Assembly (NCBI GenBank): GCA_943787985.1
Contig: CALSOO010000004.1
Location: forward strand, 248,001-312,000
Direction of reading: 5' to 3'
Length of the DNA: 64,000 nucleotides
Source of the DNA: an uncultured Paracoccaceae bacterium
GTDB taxonomy: Bacteria; Pseudomonadota; Alphaproteobacteria; Rhodobacterales; Rhodobacteraceae
Under the pieces are notes generated by a model. It saw nothing but the letters and a program-made list of their open reading frames with translations. It was not told where the DNA came from and did no database searches. The position numbers were made by a program, and so were the translations under genes. Of this stretch, positions 1 to 9,056 are shown piece by piece. Within the stretch, counting starts at the first letter, position 1; each line of letters starts with the position of its first letter.

Positions 1-104
1 GGGAATGTTTCAAACGAACAATTCATCAAAGAGAACATGCATTTTTTCGCATCGGATGGTGGGAGGTTCACGAATTGGCAAGAGGCAGGGGGGTAGGTGA
101 TGGA

Positions 105-425
105 ATGAAGCAGATTCTTGCAGGGCTATTTATGATGCTACTTTTGATGTTGGCCGGGTTGTCCGGACCGCTTTCATTGGCTGCATCTTCCAAATACGAC
201 GCGAAAACGGATGTTTTCGTGCTTTTGTCGCGAAACCTCCCAGACGCCGAAACACATCTGAGCGGGATTGGCGTGCAAGCGTTCGGGCCGGTTTCAGCAA
301 GGTTCGGATCATTTGTCTATGCGGATGCACAGGCCCGGAAGCGGGCTGCTGAAGCAGGGTATGTGTTGATACCCGCGGCGGCACTTGCTGCATTGTGCGG
401 CCTGGATGCAGAGGGAATATTATGA
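105..425 (+). CDS. Small secreted or membrane-anchored hypothetical protein
   Basis: I do not recognise the family. From the ATG at 105 the product is 106 aa. It begins with a Lys and a long hydrophobic stretch (about residues 2-27, [17 protein letters not shown]), which looks like a signal peptide or membrane anchor. The rest is a short soluble domain of about 75 residues. An in-frame ATG at 75 is possible, but the one at 105 follows a purine-rich GGTGATGGA and places the signal peptide at the N-terminus. Its TGA overlaps the ATG of the chemoreceptor gene by four bases (ATGA), which implies translational coupling. It may be a periplasmic partner of that receptor; this is inferred from position only. 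Confidence 0.55.
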   Translation: MKQILAGLFMMLLLMLAGLSGPLSLAASSKYDAKTDVFVLLSRNLPDAETHLSGIGVQAFGPVSARFGSFVYADAQARKRAAEAGYVLIPAAALAALCGLDAEGIL

Positions 426-2194
426 CCAATACCACGCCGGACTCCATTCATGGCGGGGCCATAATTTCAGTGATCAATGCGCGCAGAGACCCCGTTTTGA
501 TGGTGACACTGTTCACGTGGCTGTTGGTGCCCTGTGTGGCCTTGGCAGCTCTGGGTGCTGGAACACCCGTTTTTTCGGCGGGTGGTGCGGCGGCTGCTTT
601 TGCAACGGCTGCCAGCCTTGGGGTTCGTCTTTTGCAGGGGTCGGTGTGGCAGCCAGCTGCCGCTGCGATGGGGCTTATGGGGCAAGCCATTGCTATGACA
701 GCCGCTTTTGCGATGCATCCATGGCAGATTGACAGCCATATGATGTTTTTTGCGCTCCTCGCGGTTGTCGTGAGCATGACCAGCGTGCGCGCCATTTTGA
801 TGGCCGTTGTGCTTGTGGCGGTACATCACCTGAGCTTGAGTGTGCTCATGCCAGTGCTGGTCTATCCGGATGTGGATATCTGGGGCAGCGTTCAACGCAC
901 GGTCTTTCATGCTGTCATCATTGTCGTGCAGGCCGTTGTTCTGACAGCCGTGGTCGTGGCGCGTCAACAAATGACCCGAGAACAGGCCGAAGCATCAGCA
1001 CAGCTTGAGCAGGCCGTCCGGACATCCGAAGCGGCCTGCAAAGAGGCCTTGACCGAAAAAGAGACGTCGCAAAAGGCTTTGGAACTCGCGGAAAAGGCGC
1101 AGAAACAAGCCCAAGACGCGTTGCAGGCCACCAAAGACGAAAGGGGAGCGCGTGAAGCGACAGAGGCAAAGATGCGCGCCGCTGAAGAAGAAAGGCAAGG
1201 CAAATTGGAACAGGCGCACCGGCAACAGGAAATGATGATAGAAGTGCTGCGGGATGCCTTTGATGCCTTGAAGGCTGGCGACCTTACAAAGCGAATAGAA
1301 GGGTCTTTTGCGGCTGACTACGAGGATATGCGCCTTGGGTTCAATGATGCGATGCTCGGGGTTGATTCCGCGATGTCGGCCGTGATGCGACAGGTTGATG
1401 ATTTCCAGCTTCAGGTGAGCGCATTGGAGGGCAGCGCCGAGCAGTTGTCGCGCCGAGGTCACGCGCAGGCGGAAACGCTTGGGCAAACGCGCAGGTCCAC
1501 TCAAAGCCTCTCAGGCTCGATCGATTCGATGATTGCCACGGTCGGAATGGCGACCGCTGATGCACAACAGGCCAGCAAAAGTGCGCAAGAGAGCGAAAAC
1601 GTCACATCGCTTGCCAATGAGTCCATGGAGGAGATCAAAAGCAGCTCACGCGAGATAGCCAAAATCGTGGCTGTGATTGATGAAATTGCCTTTCAAACCA
1701 ACCTGTTGGCTTTGAACGCTGGAGTCGAGGCCGCGCGTGCTGGCGAAACGGGGCGTGGGTTTGCAGTTGTCGCATCCGAGGTCCGTGCTCTCGCGCAGCG
1801 CTCCTCGACCAGCGCGAATGACATTCGGGATCTGATTGAACGCTCAAATAGGCATGTTTCAGAAGGGGCGACACGGATGGAGGACACGGTGACCTCCCTC
1901 AACCGTGTCGTTGAGGCGATCACCAATATTTCCACCCATATGGATGCGATCACCGGATGTGCCCAAGAACAAGAAACCGGTTTGGGCGCAATCGACACTG
2001 CGGTCACGTCACTGTCGACGATGGCAGAGCAAAACACGGTCGTGTTCGAGAATGCAAAATCATCAACAGACAGGTTGATGCAAGGCATGCAAAATGTGTC
2101 GGCTTTGACGTCCGAATTCACGATTTCCAATGCGTTCGACGCACAAAAAGAGCATGGTGCGCTCGATGAGGGCGTTGCGCAAGCGTCTGCCTAG
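422..2194 (+). CDS. Methyl-accepting chemotaxis protein with polytopic membrane sensor
   Basis: Chemoreceptor signalling to CheA/CheW, 590 aa from the ATG at 422. The N-terminal ~190 residues contain five or six hydrophobic helices instead of the usual periplasmic sensor. A membrane VHHLSL motif gives a conserved-looking His pair. A long charged coiled coil follows (about 195-270, rich in Glu, Lys, Ala and Gln). The C-terminal signalling hairpin carries the classic tip [20 protein letters not shown]. No CheB/CheR-binding pentapeptide is visible at the end (...VAQASA). The start is fixed by the four-base overlap with the upstream small gene. The MCP assignment is sure; the signal sensed is unknown. 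The His-bearing membrane region could bind a metal or haem (inference). Confidence 0.93.
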   Translation: MTNTTPDSIHGGAIISVINARRDPVLMVTLFTWLLVPCVALAALGAGTPVFSAGGAAAAFATAASLGVRLLQGSVWQPAAAAMGLMGQAIAMTAAFAMHPWQIDSHMMFFALLAVVVSMTSVRAILMAVVLVAVHHLSLSVLMPVLVYPDVDIWGSVQRTVFHAVIIVVQAVVLTAVVVARQQMTREQAEASAQLEQAVRTSEAACKEALTEKETSQKALELAEKAQKQAQDALQATKDERGAREATEAKMRAAEEERQGKLEQAHRQQEMMIEVLRDAFDALKAGDLTKRIEGSFAADYEDMRLGFNDAMLGVDSAMSAVMRQVDDFQLQVSALEGSAEQLSRRGHAQAETLGQTRRSTQSLSGSIDSMIATVGMATADAQQASKSAQESENVTSLANESMEEIKSSSREIAKIVAVIDEIAFQTNLLALNAGVEAARAGETGRGFAVVASEVRALAQRSSTSANDIRDLIERSNRHVSEGATRMEDTVTSLNRVVEAITNISTHMDAITGCAQEQETGLGAIDTAVTSLSTMAEQNTVVFENAKSSTDRLMQGMQNVSALTSEFTISNAFDAQKEHGALDEGVAQASA

Positions 2195-2300
2195 CAAGCA
2201 GAAAAAGGAGCTTGAAAACACGCTGACGAACAGCTTTTCACGGGTGCCGTTGTCTTGAAACGGAAGCCCACCGCACAGTGCTGTACGGAAGGCCTCAAGA

Positions 2301-2870
2301 TCACCGGCGACGGTCGCGCCGTGCGCTCATTGGCTGGAATGCAACGCCAACATGCGCTTCGCAGTAGGGCTTTCCTTGCTGCACAGTAAGGCCGCAGAAC
2401 CAGAAGTCATCGGTGGCCGGATCGCCGACCGGCCATTTGCATGTCCGCTCTGTCAGCTCCATCAAAGTCAGACGCTTTGCCTTTTTCTCAATGGCATTTA
2501 CTTTGGCCAAAGCTTCAGGGCTGATTTCATTCGCAGAGGGCTGGGGCGGCAATGGCTGGCCTGCCGGAATAATCTGCTTACGGGCCGGTAAATTCGGCTT
2601 TGGAGCAGCCGTTGCCTCGACAGGTTTTACGGCCGGCTCTGTCTTGGGTTGAACCTTGGGTTCTACTTTTGCTTTGGGGGCGGTTTTTGGTTTCGCTTCG
2701 GCCTTGGCAGCACCTGCGCTACCCGCACGGTTGGACAGGCCCAAACGGTGCACTTTACCAATCACAGCGTTGCGCGTCACTCCGCCCAACTCTTTGGCGA
2801 TCTGGCTGGCCGATTGGCCCTCGCCCCACATCTTTTTTAACACTTCAACGCGATCGTCGGTCCAGGACAT
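2301..2870 (-). CDS. gcrA: GcrA cell cycle regulator
   Basis: GcrA is an alphaproteobacterial sigma70-associated transcription factor that activates promoters at methylated GANTC sites. The 189-aa product opens with the diagnostic MSWTDDRVEVLKKMWGEG and a helix-turn-helix segment, SASQIAKELGGVTRNAVIGK, then KVHRLGLSNR. A low-complexity Ala/Lys/Pro linker follows (about 50-115). The C-terminal sigma-binding region has RTCKWPVGDP, FWFCG, and Cys and His residues (YCEAHVGVAF). Family length is usually about 170-190 aa, so the gene is complete. It lies downstream of the EamA gene on the same strand, with a hairpin just before its ribosome-binding site. Confidence 0.95.
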   Translation of the reverse strand: MSWTDDRVEVLKKMWGEGQSASQIAKELGGVTRNAVIGKVHRLGLSNRAGSAGAAKAEAKPKTAPKAKVEPKVQPKTEPAVKPVEATAAPKPNLPARKQIIPAGQPLPPQPSANEISPEALAKVNAIEKKAKRLTLMELTERTCKWPVGDPATDDFWFCGLTVQQGKPYCEAHVGVAFQPMSARRDRRR

Positions 2871-2887
2871 GTGGTTTCCCTAGCTAA

Positions 2888-2914
2888 AAAGCGGCCCATG
2901 ATGCGGACCGCTTT
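2888..2914 (-). terminator. Hairpin plus U-run upstream of gcrA (terminator or attenuator)
   Basis: Read on the minus strand, AAAGCGGTCC and GGGCCGCTTT form a 10-position stem with one mismatch around a 7-nt loop, followed by a run of five T (CTTTTTAG). It ends about 16 nt before the gcrA start codon and just upstream of the likely RBS (AGGGA). It can terminate transcription from the EamA gene. Because it sits inside the gcrA leader, it could also act as an attenuator. Confidence 0.6.
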
Positions 2915-2972
2915 GGAATGTCATTCAGCGCCCCATATTAGTGGAACTGGCGCTGGTTACAAGCAGGTCGCG

Positions 2973-3857
2973 TCACTGCTTTTTCAAGCGGGCTTCGCGC
3001 AGGGCCAAAAGCACACCACCGGCGATGATAATTGACGCACCCAATAGGGTGACGGCATCAGGAATTGCACCATAAAAGAACGCATCATAAAGCGCTGCGA
3101 AAATGAGGGTCGCGTAGCTGAAAGGCGCAACATAGCTGGCATCGGCGCGCGCCATGCCGTTGACAAAACACGCCTGCGCAGCGGCCATCGCCAATCCGAC
3201 ACCGGCAAGCAGGACCCACTGCGTCATCGTCACAGGTTGCCAGACAAAGGCCACGGCAAAACTGGACAACAGCAGCCCCAGCAAGTTGTTGATAAACAAT
3301 ATCTGCAACGGGCCCTCTCGCGCAGACAGCCGTTTTATAACAATAACTTCGGTGCCCAAAAACACCGCAGCCCCCAAGGCCAGCAAGGCCGCAGGCTGGA
3401 AACTCTCCGGCGTCGGGCGCAACAATACCATCGCCCCCACCAGCGCGATGCCTGCCGCACTCCAGCGCCAGGGACCAACTTTCTCGCCCAACAGCGGAAT
3501 TGCCAAAATCATCGCAAACACAGGGTTGAGAAAGGAAATGGCAGTGGCGTCAGCCATGGGGATATAGGCAACAGACGCAAACATAAGGGTCACACCGGAC
3601 CACCCCAAAAACGTGCGCGCGCCGTGAAGGCGCCACTGAATATCTGAAAATCGCGGACGCATCGCAGCAACCGCCCCGGAAATTGCAACAAATGCAAACA
3701 GATACCGGCCATGACTGATTTGCATCGGATGCAAGGCCGGACCGAATTGATCCCCGCCCAAGGCTTTGGCCATCAGGGTAGAGGCGGCGATAAACGCAGT
3801 GGCACATAAAATAAATGTGGCGGCCAATGCGGGATTGTGGGGGCGGGGTTCAAACAT
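2973..3857 (-). CDS. EamA/DMT-family transporter
   Basis: Inner-membrane transporter of the drug/metabolite superfamily, 294 aa, the usual size for a ten-helix EamA protein with two repeats. Hydrophobic helices run throughout. Repeat-typical motifs are visible: RYLFAFVAISGAV in the first half, ATAISFLNPVFAMILAIPLL followed by GEKVGPWRW in the middle, and DASYVAPFSYATLIFAALYD then LGASIIIAGGVLLAL near the end. The substrate cannot be predicted, since members export amino acids, nucleosides or metabolites. The C-terminus is basic (REARLKKQ). It is separated from gcrA by a hairpin and diverges from argD. Confidence 0.88.
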   Translation of the reverse strand: MFEPRPHNPALAATFILCATAFIAASTLMAKALGGDQFGPALHPMQISHGRYLFAFVAISGAVAAMRPRFSDIQWRLHGARTFLGWSGVTLMFASVAYIPMADATAISFLNPVFAMILAIPLLGEKVGPWRWSAAGIALVGAMVLLRPTPESFQPAALLALGAAVFLGTEVIVIKRLSAREGPLQILFINNLLGLLLSSFAVAFVWQPVTMTQWVLLAGVGLAMAAAQACFVNGMARADASYVAPFSYATLIFAALYDAFFYGAIPDAVTLLGASIIIAGGVLLALREARLKKQ

Positions 3858-4135
3858 GCCGCTCTATGCGCTCAGGGCTGACAGCGGACAAGGCGCAATT
3901 CAAAAACATCTGGCCAAATGCGCGAAACTGTCCTAATCACCCCTCATGATCAAATTGCCACATAAAACGACCTTTCGACGACGCATCGTCACGGCCTAAG
4001 CCTCCGTTCGGGCATTTGTCTTTTTGATCCACGCCCAATCAATCGGGCCACATTCTCCAAAAACGTTGACCCAGCCACGGCTCTGTTGCACAGATGCGCC
4101 CTTATGCCGTTGGCCTCATGACAAGGATGATCACA

Positions 4136-5308
4136 ATGATCGCTTCCGTTCTGCCCACCTATTCACGCGCCCCCCTGACGTTTGTCAAAGGGCAAGGCAC
4201 TTGGCTGATGGAGGAAGACGGTCGACGTTTTCTGGACCTCGGGGCAGGGATTGCGGTGAACGCATTGGGGCACGCACATCCAAAACTGGTTGAAGCAATC
4301 ACGGCGCAAGCCGGGGCGCTTTGGCACACATCCAACCTCTACCACATTCCGCAACAGCAGGCTTTGGCAGACAAACTGGTGGACGCCACATTCGCAGACA
4401 CCGTGTTTTTCACCAATTCGGGCACCGAAAGTTGTGAATTGGCCGTCAAAATGGTGCGCAAATACTGGTTTGATAAGGGCGCCCCCGAAAAAGTGGACAT
4501 TATCACATTTGACGGATCCTTCCACGGGCGCTCCAGCGCAGGGATCGCCGCGGCGGGGTCGGAAAAGATGACCAAAGGGTTCGGCCCTTTGCTCCCGGGC
4601 TTCACGCACTTGCCCTTCGGGGATCACCAGGCGCTGACAGCGGCGATCACAGACACTACGGCGGCCATTCTGGTAGAGCCCGTTCAGGGGGAAGGGGGCA
4701 TTCGCGCGCTGCCTGATCAATGCTTGAAGGGGCTGCGGGACCTGTGTGATGAACACAATATCTTGCTGGTTCTGGACGAGGTTCAATGCGGGGTCGGGCG
4801 GACCGGCAAACTGTTTGCGCATGAATGGGCAGGCATCGAACCTGACATTATGATGGTGGCCAAAGGGATCGGGGGGGGCTTCCCGTTGGGCGCAGTGCTT
4901 GCAACCGAAAACGCGGCATTAGGCATGACAGCCGGAACACACGGCTCTACCTACGGGGGCAATCCAATGGGATGCGCGGTCGGATGCGCGGTGCTGGATG
5001 AAATCAACACGCCAGAATTCCTCGCCGATGTGAACCGCAAAGCAGGAACACTGCGCCAAAAGCTCGAAGGGCTGATCGCGGCGCATCCGGATGTGTTCGA
5101 CAGTGTGCGCGGGGCGGGGCTGATGATGGGGATCAAATGCAAAGCCAACAACATCGATGTGGTGAATGCGGGTTACGACAACGAGGTGATCACCGTACCG
5201 GCCGCAGACAATGTCATCCGGTTGTTGCCTCCGCTCAACATCAGCGACGCAGAAATCACCCAAGCCATCGCACGACTGGACAAAGCGGCAATGTCTCTCA
5301 CGACATAA
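4136..5308 (+). CDS. argD: Acetylornithine/ornithine-type class III aminotransferase
   Basis: PLP enzyme that converts N-acetylglutamate semialdehyde to N-acetylornithine in arginine synthesis. It has the fold-type I landmarks: [20 protein letters not shown], the substrate/PLP region [37 protein letters not shown], and the PLP lysine in [16 protein letters not shown] start it at the ATG at 4136 ([14 protein letters not shown]), preceded by AAGGA eight bases upstream, which gives 390 aa. The open frame extends to 4094, but that extension lacks family character. The argF gene follows 94 bp downstream, an arrangement common in roseobacters and supporting the arginine role. Confidence 0.93.
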   Translation: MIASVLPTYSRAPLTFVKGQGTWLMEEDGRRFLDLGAGIAVNALGHAHPKLVEAITAQAGALWHTSNLYHIPQQQALADKLVDATFADTVFFTNSGTESCELAVKMVRKYWFDKGAPEKVDIITFDGSFHGRSSAGIAAAGSEKMTKGFGPLLPGFTHLPFGDHQALTAAITDTTAAILVEPVQGEGGIRALPDQCLKGLRDLCDEHNILLVLDEVQCGVGRTGKLFAHEWAGIEPDIMMVAKGIGGGFPLGAVLATENAALGMTAGTHGSTYGGNPMGCAVGCAVLDEINTPEFLADVNRKAGTLRQKLEGLIAAHPDVFDSVRGAGLMMGIKCKANNIDVVNAGYDNEVITVPAADNVIRLLPPLNISDAEITQAIARLDKAAMSLTT

Positions 5309-5402
5309 CCTTTCCTTTCGTTACAAATATCCCGGGGGTCCGGGGGCAGCGCCCCCGATATCCAAGGCTCGCGGTCCAGGCGCTCCATTCAAGAGAAATC
5401 AC

Positions 5403-6329
5403 ATGACCCATTTTCTAGACATCCACAAAACAGATCCGACCGCCCTGCGGGCCATCGTCGATCAAGCCATGGTCACCAAAAACGCACGCAAAGGACTGTC
5501 CAAAGCCACGCCAGACGCGGATCAGCCTTTGGTGGGGCACATGGTGGCGCTGATTTTCGAAAAACCGTCCACTCGGACCCGCGTTTCATTTGACGTCGGG
5601 GTGCGGCAGATGGGAGGGGAAACAATGGTGCTGTCGGGCACCGATATGCAGCTTGGGCACGGAGAAACCATCGCGGACACGGCCCGCGTTTTGTCGCGTT
5701 ACGTCGACATGATCATGATCCGCACCTTTGATGAAAGCGTTTTGCTGGAAATGGCCGAATATGCGGATGTCCCTGTGATCAACGGGCTGACAGACCGCAC
5801 GCACCCCTGTCAAATCATGGCAGATGTGATGACCTATGAGGAACATCGCGGTCCGATCAAAGGCAAAAAAGTGGTCTGGTGCGGGGACGGGAACAACGTT
5901 TGCGCGTCCTTTTTGCACGCGGCCGCGCAATTCGAGTTCGACCTCACGTTTACGGGGCCCGCGCAACTTGATCCCGAAGACGCGTTCATCGGGTTGGCAC
6001 GCAAAGCTGGCAGTCGGATCCAAATCGAACGTGACCCTGATGTGGCCGTGCAAGGTGCGGATCTGGTCGTCGCGGACACTTGGGTGTCCATGCACGACAG
6101 CCAATCTACCAAGGAACGGCGCCACAACATGCTGCGCTCCTATCAGGTCAACGAAACACTGATGAAGCAGGCCAAACCGGACGCATTGTTCATGCATTGC
6201 CTGCCCGCGCACCGCGAAGAAGAAGTCACAAGTGCCGTCATGGACGGGGCGCAATCCGTGATCTTTGACGAGGCGGAGAACAGGCTCCATGCGCAAAAAG
6301 CGATCATGCGACACTGCTTGGGGAAATAG
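5403..6329 (+). CDS. argF: Ornithine carbamoyltransferase
   Basis: Makes citrulline from ornithine and carbamoyl phosphate. The 308-aa product contains the carbamoyl-phosphate loop [14 protein letters not shown], the second phosphate motif HPCQIMAD and the ornithine/catalytic [11 protein letters not shown]. The start [11 protein letters not shown] at 5403 follows AAGAGAAATC (RBS-like) and gives the normal length; the frame is open further upstream without homology. It is probably cotranscribed with argD. The intervening 94 bp contains GC-rich inverted runs (CCCGGGGGTCCGGGGGCAGC) but no clear terminator. Confidence 0.96.
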   Translation: MTHFLDIHKTDPTALRAIVDQAMVTKNARKGLSKATPDADQPLVGHMVALIFEKPSTRTRVSFDVGVRQMGGETMVLSGTDMQLGHGETIADTARVLSRYVDMIMIRTFDESVLLEMAEYADVPVINGLTDRTHPCQIMADVMTYEEHRGPIKGKKVVWCGDGNNVCASFLHAAAQFEFDLTFTGPAQLDPEDAFIGLARKAGSRIQIERDPDVAVQGADLVVADTWVSMHDSQSTKERRHNMLRSYQVNETLMKQAKPDALFMHCLPAHREEEVTSAVMDGAQSVIFDEAENRLHAQKAIMRHCLGK

Positions 6330-6360
6330 ACCTGCGCGGAAAACGGAACGGAGTGTGACC

Positions 6361-7347
6361 ATGAACATCGTGATCGCAGGGGCAGGCAGCATCGGGTGCT
6401 ATGTGGGCGGACTGCTTGCATTGGCAGGGCGTGATGTGCGCTTTCTGGCGCGCCCGCGGATCGTGGAGGCGGTGACGGAAAACGGGCTGACTTTGACAGA
6501 CTACAACGGGCTCGACAGCACGCAACACGGTTTGGCATTTTCCCGGGAACCCAGCGTACTTGAAAATGCCGACATCATCCTTGTCACGGTAAAGTCGGCG
6601 GGCACGGCCGATATGGCGCGGCTCATCGCGCAACATGCCCCGCAATCCGCTATCGTCATGTCCTTGCAAAACGGGGTCACCAACGCGGCCACACTGCGCG
6701 CATATCTGCCAAATCACGATGTGCGGGCAACGATGGTGCCATTCAACGTCGTGCCAACGGGGAAGGCGCAGTTTCACCGTGGCACATCGGGGGATATCCT
6801 GACGCAACACGGGGCACTGCCTGACCTGAACAGCGCATATTTGCGCTGGGCCGCCGTGGACAACATCGAAGCGGTGCAATGGGGGAAACTTCTGATCAAT
6901 CTGGGCAACGGATTGAACGCACTCTCGGACCTGCCACTTCTCGAAATGCTTCAGGACAAAGCATGGCGAAAGCTGATGGCGGATCAGATGGGCGAAGCGC
7001 TCAATGTTCTGAAACAAAACGGAATTTCGCCCGCCAAAACAACAGCCGCGCCCGTCGGACTGCTTCCCCATATTTTGCGCTTGCCGACGCCGCTGTTCAA
7101 AAGGATCGCGGCGCAAATGCTCACAATCGACCCCCAAGCACGCTCTTCCATGTGGGATGACCTGACGCAACGGCGACAGACCGAAGTGGACGCGCTCCAA
7201 GGGGTGATTTTGGACATGGCGCAGCACTCTGACACATCAGCATCCCTGTGCGCGGCGGTCAGTGCGCTGATCAAACAGGCCGAGGCCGCACAAAATGGCC
7301 CTCCCGGTCTGACACCGGCGCAAATCCTGTCCCACATGTCTGGATAG
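6361..7347 (+). CDS. panE: 2-dehydropantoate 2-reductase (ApbA/PanE family)
   Basis: NADPH-dependent ketopantoate reductase family, 328 aa. The N-terminal Rossmann motif is MNIVIAGAGSIGCYVGG. Family motifs follow: VTVKSAGTADMARL, SLQNGVTNA with the typical NGV, and the catalytic lysine in VQWGKLLINLGNGLNAL. The C-terminal helical domain includes SSMWDDLTQRRQTEVDALQG, which matches the family's S-SM-QD-x-R-T-E-x-D signature. The ATG at 6361 follows GGAGTGTGACC. The gene begins 31 bp after argF. Pantothenate synthesis is the default role, though many members act on other 2-keto acids, so the symbol is provisional. Confidence 0.85.
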   Translation: MNIVIAGAGSIGCYVGGLLALAGRDVRFLARPRIVEAVTENGLTLTDYNGLDSTQHGLAFSREPSVLENADIILVTVKSAGTADMARLIAQHAPQSAIVMSLQNGVTNAATLRAYLPNHDVRATMVPFNVVPTGKAQFHRGTSGDILTQHGALPDLNSAYLRWAAVDNIEAVQWGKLLINLGNGLNALSDLPLLEMLQDKAWRKLMADQMGEALNVLKQNGISPAKTTAAPVGLLPHILRLPTPLFKRIAAQMLTIDPQARSSMWDDLTQRRQTEVDALQGVILDMAQHSDTSASLCAAVSALIKQAEAAQNGPPGLTPAQILSHMSG

Positions 7348-7431
7348 GGGCATGTCCGGATAGGGGGGGGGGCAGTGCTCACTTGCACGCGACGCAACAG
7401 CCTGTCACCTTGGAAAAAAACAGGACAGCAC

Positions 7432-8844
7432 ATGAGCAAAGCAGACATTGGCGTTTACGGGTTGGGAACCATGGGCCGTGCTTTGGCGCTCAATCTGGCG
7501 GACAAGGGGTTCACCGTGGCCGTGACGAACCGCGAAACCGACTGGATCGAAGACTTCATCAATGACTCCGCAGAACTGGCGGGAAACCTCATCGCGCAGC
7601 ATACGCTTCAAAGCTTTGTGCAGGCGATCAAAACGCCGCGAACACTTCTGTTCATGATCCCGTCCGGTGCGCCGATGGATGCCATGATCGCACAAATCTC
7701 ACCGCTGCTTGAGGCGGGGGACACGATCATCGACGGGGGCAATGCGGATTTCAACGCGACCCGCGCGCGCTCGGATGCGTTCAAAGACACAGGGCTGCAT
7801 TTTGTGGGTATGGGCGTCTCTGGCGGAGAACAAGGGGCACGCTTTGGTCCCTCCATGATGGTCGGCGGCACACAACATTCGTGGGAACAGTTCAAACCCA
7901 TGGCCGAAGCGATGGCCGCCAAATTCGAGGGCAACCCCTGTGTGGCGCACCTTGGTCCTGACGGGGCAGGCCATTTTGTGAAAACTGTACACAACGGCAT
8001 TGAATACGCCGATATGCAAATGATCGCAGAGGTTTACGGGATGCTGCGCGATCAGGGAAACCGCTCTGCCGCAGAGATTGGCGCGGTGTTGACGGACTGG
8101 AACAAGGGTCCGTTGCAGTCCTATCTGATCGAGGCGTCAGCGGCTGCCTTGGCCTCTGTCGACACGGCAACAGGCCTGCCGATGGTCGACGTGATCCTTG
8201 ATAAAGCAGGGCAAAAAGGCACAGGGCGCTGGACGTTGATCGAAGCGCTCAAATTGGGACAATCCGCCTCTACAATCGAGGCGGCGATGGGCGCGCGCGC
8301 GTGGTCGTCTGAAAAAGCCATGCGGCAAGACAGCGAAACGCTGCTGACGCGAGGGGGGCAACTGTCGGATGTGCCATCAACCTCCGATTTGGAGGACGCG
8401 ATGCGCGCCGGACGCATTCTGAGCCACGCCCAAGGGTTCCGTATCCTGCAGGCCGCATCGGACGACTTCGAATGGGCGCTCGATATGGGGCAAATTGCAC
8501 AAATCTGGCGCGCGGGCTGCATTATCCGCTCTGCGCTGCTTGATGAGTTGATGGAGGCCTTTGCGCAGGACTTGCCACATGGGCATCTCATACTGGCCCC
8601 TGAAATGCGCGCACGGCTTGAGACGACCGTGCCTGCCTTGCGCCGCGTTGTGGCGGCAGGCGCGTTGCTCGGGCAGCCGGTGCCTGCGCTGGCCGCGGCC
8701 CTTGGCTGGTACGATACAATGACGCGCGGGCGGGGCACGGCGAACATGATTCAGGCCCAGCGGGATTTCTTCGGGCATCACGGCTTCGAGCGCGTGGATC
8801 AAAGCGGAAAACACCACGGCGACTGGCAAAAGCTTGCTCAATAG
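7432..8844 (+). CDS. gnd: 6-phosphogluconate dehydrogenase, decarboxylating
   Basis: Oxidises 6-phosphogluconate to ribulose 5-phosphate with CO2 release (oxidative pentose phosphate pathway). The 470-aa product has the NADP-binding GVYGLGTMGRALALN, the substrate-binding FVGMGVSGGEQGARFGPSMM, the catalytic lysine region HFVKTVHNGIEYADMQMIAE and the C-terminal RDFFGHHGFERVD. The start at ATG 7432 (MSKADIGVYG) agrees with the family; the frame is open about 57 bp upstream. Length matches the long (~470 aa) NADP-dependent form. About 84 bp separate it from the panE-like gene, with a short G-run (GGGGGGGGG near 7365). Confidence 0.96.
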   Translation: MSKADIGVYGLGTMGRALALNLADKGFTVAVTNRETDWIEDFINDSAELAGNLIAQHTLQSFVQAIKTPRTLLFMIPSGAPMDAMIAQISPLLEAGDTIIDGGNADFNATRARSDAFKDTGLHFVGMGVSGGEQGARFGPSMMVGGTQHSWEQFKPMAEAMAAKFEGNPCVAHLGPDGAGHFVKTVHNGIEYADMQMIAEVYGMLRDQGNRSAAEIGAVLTDWNKGPLQSYLIEASAAALASVDTATGLPMVDVILDKAGQKGTGRWTLIEALKLGQSASTIEAAMGARAWSSEKAMRQDSETLLTRGGQLSDVPSTSDLEDAMRAGRILSHAQGFRILQAASDDFEWALDMGQIAQIWRAGCIIRSALLDELMEAFAQDLPHGHLILAPEMRARLETTVPALRRVVAAGALLGQPVPALAAALGWYDTMTRGRGTANMIQAQRDFFGHHGFERVDQSGKHHGDWQKLAQ

Positions 8845-9056
8845 TAAACGTGTTGGTGCAAGTCTTAACAGTGCTCAAAGGTAAACGGGACGTAAACGGC
8901 GGGGGGCAGGGTGTTTTGTGACTTTTGGGCCCTGTTTTGTACAAGACACTGATTTTGGTCGTGTTTTGCCGCCAACAGGCGCTTTGATCTTGTGACAAAC
9001 ACTCCGTGTTTTGTACAACACGCGCCCCACAGCCAAACGTACGCCGCGTTAACCGC

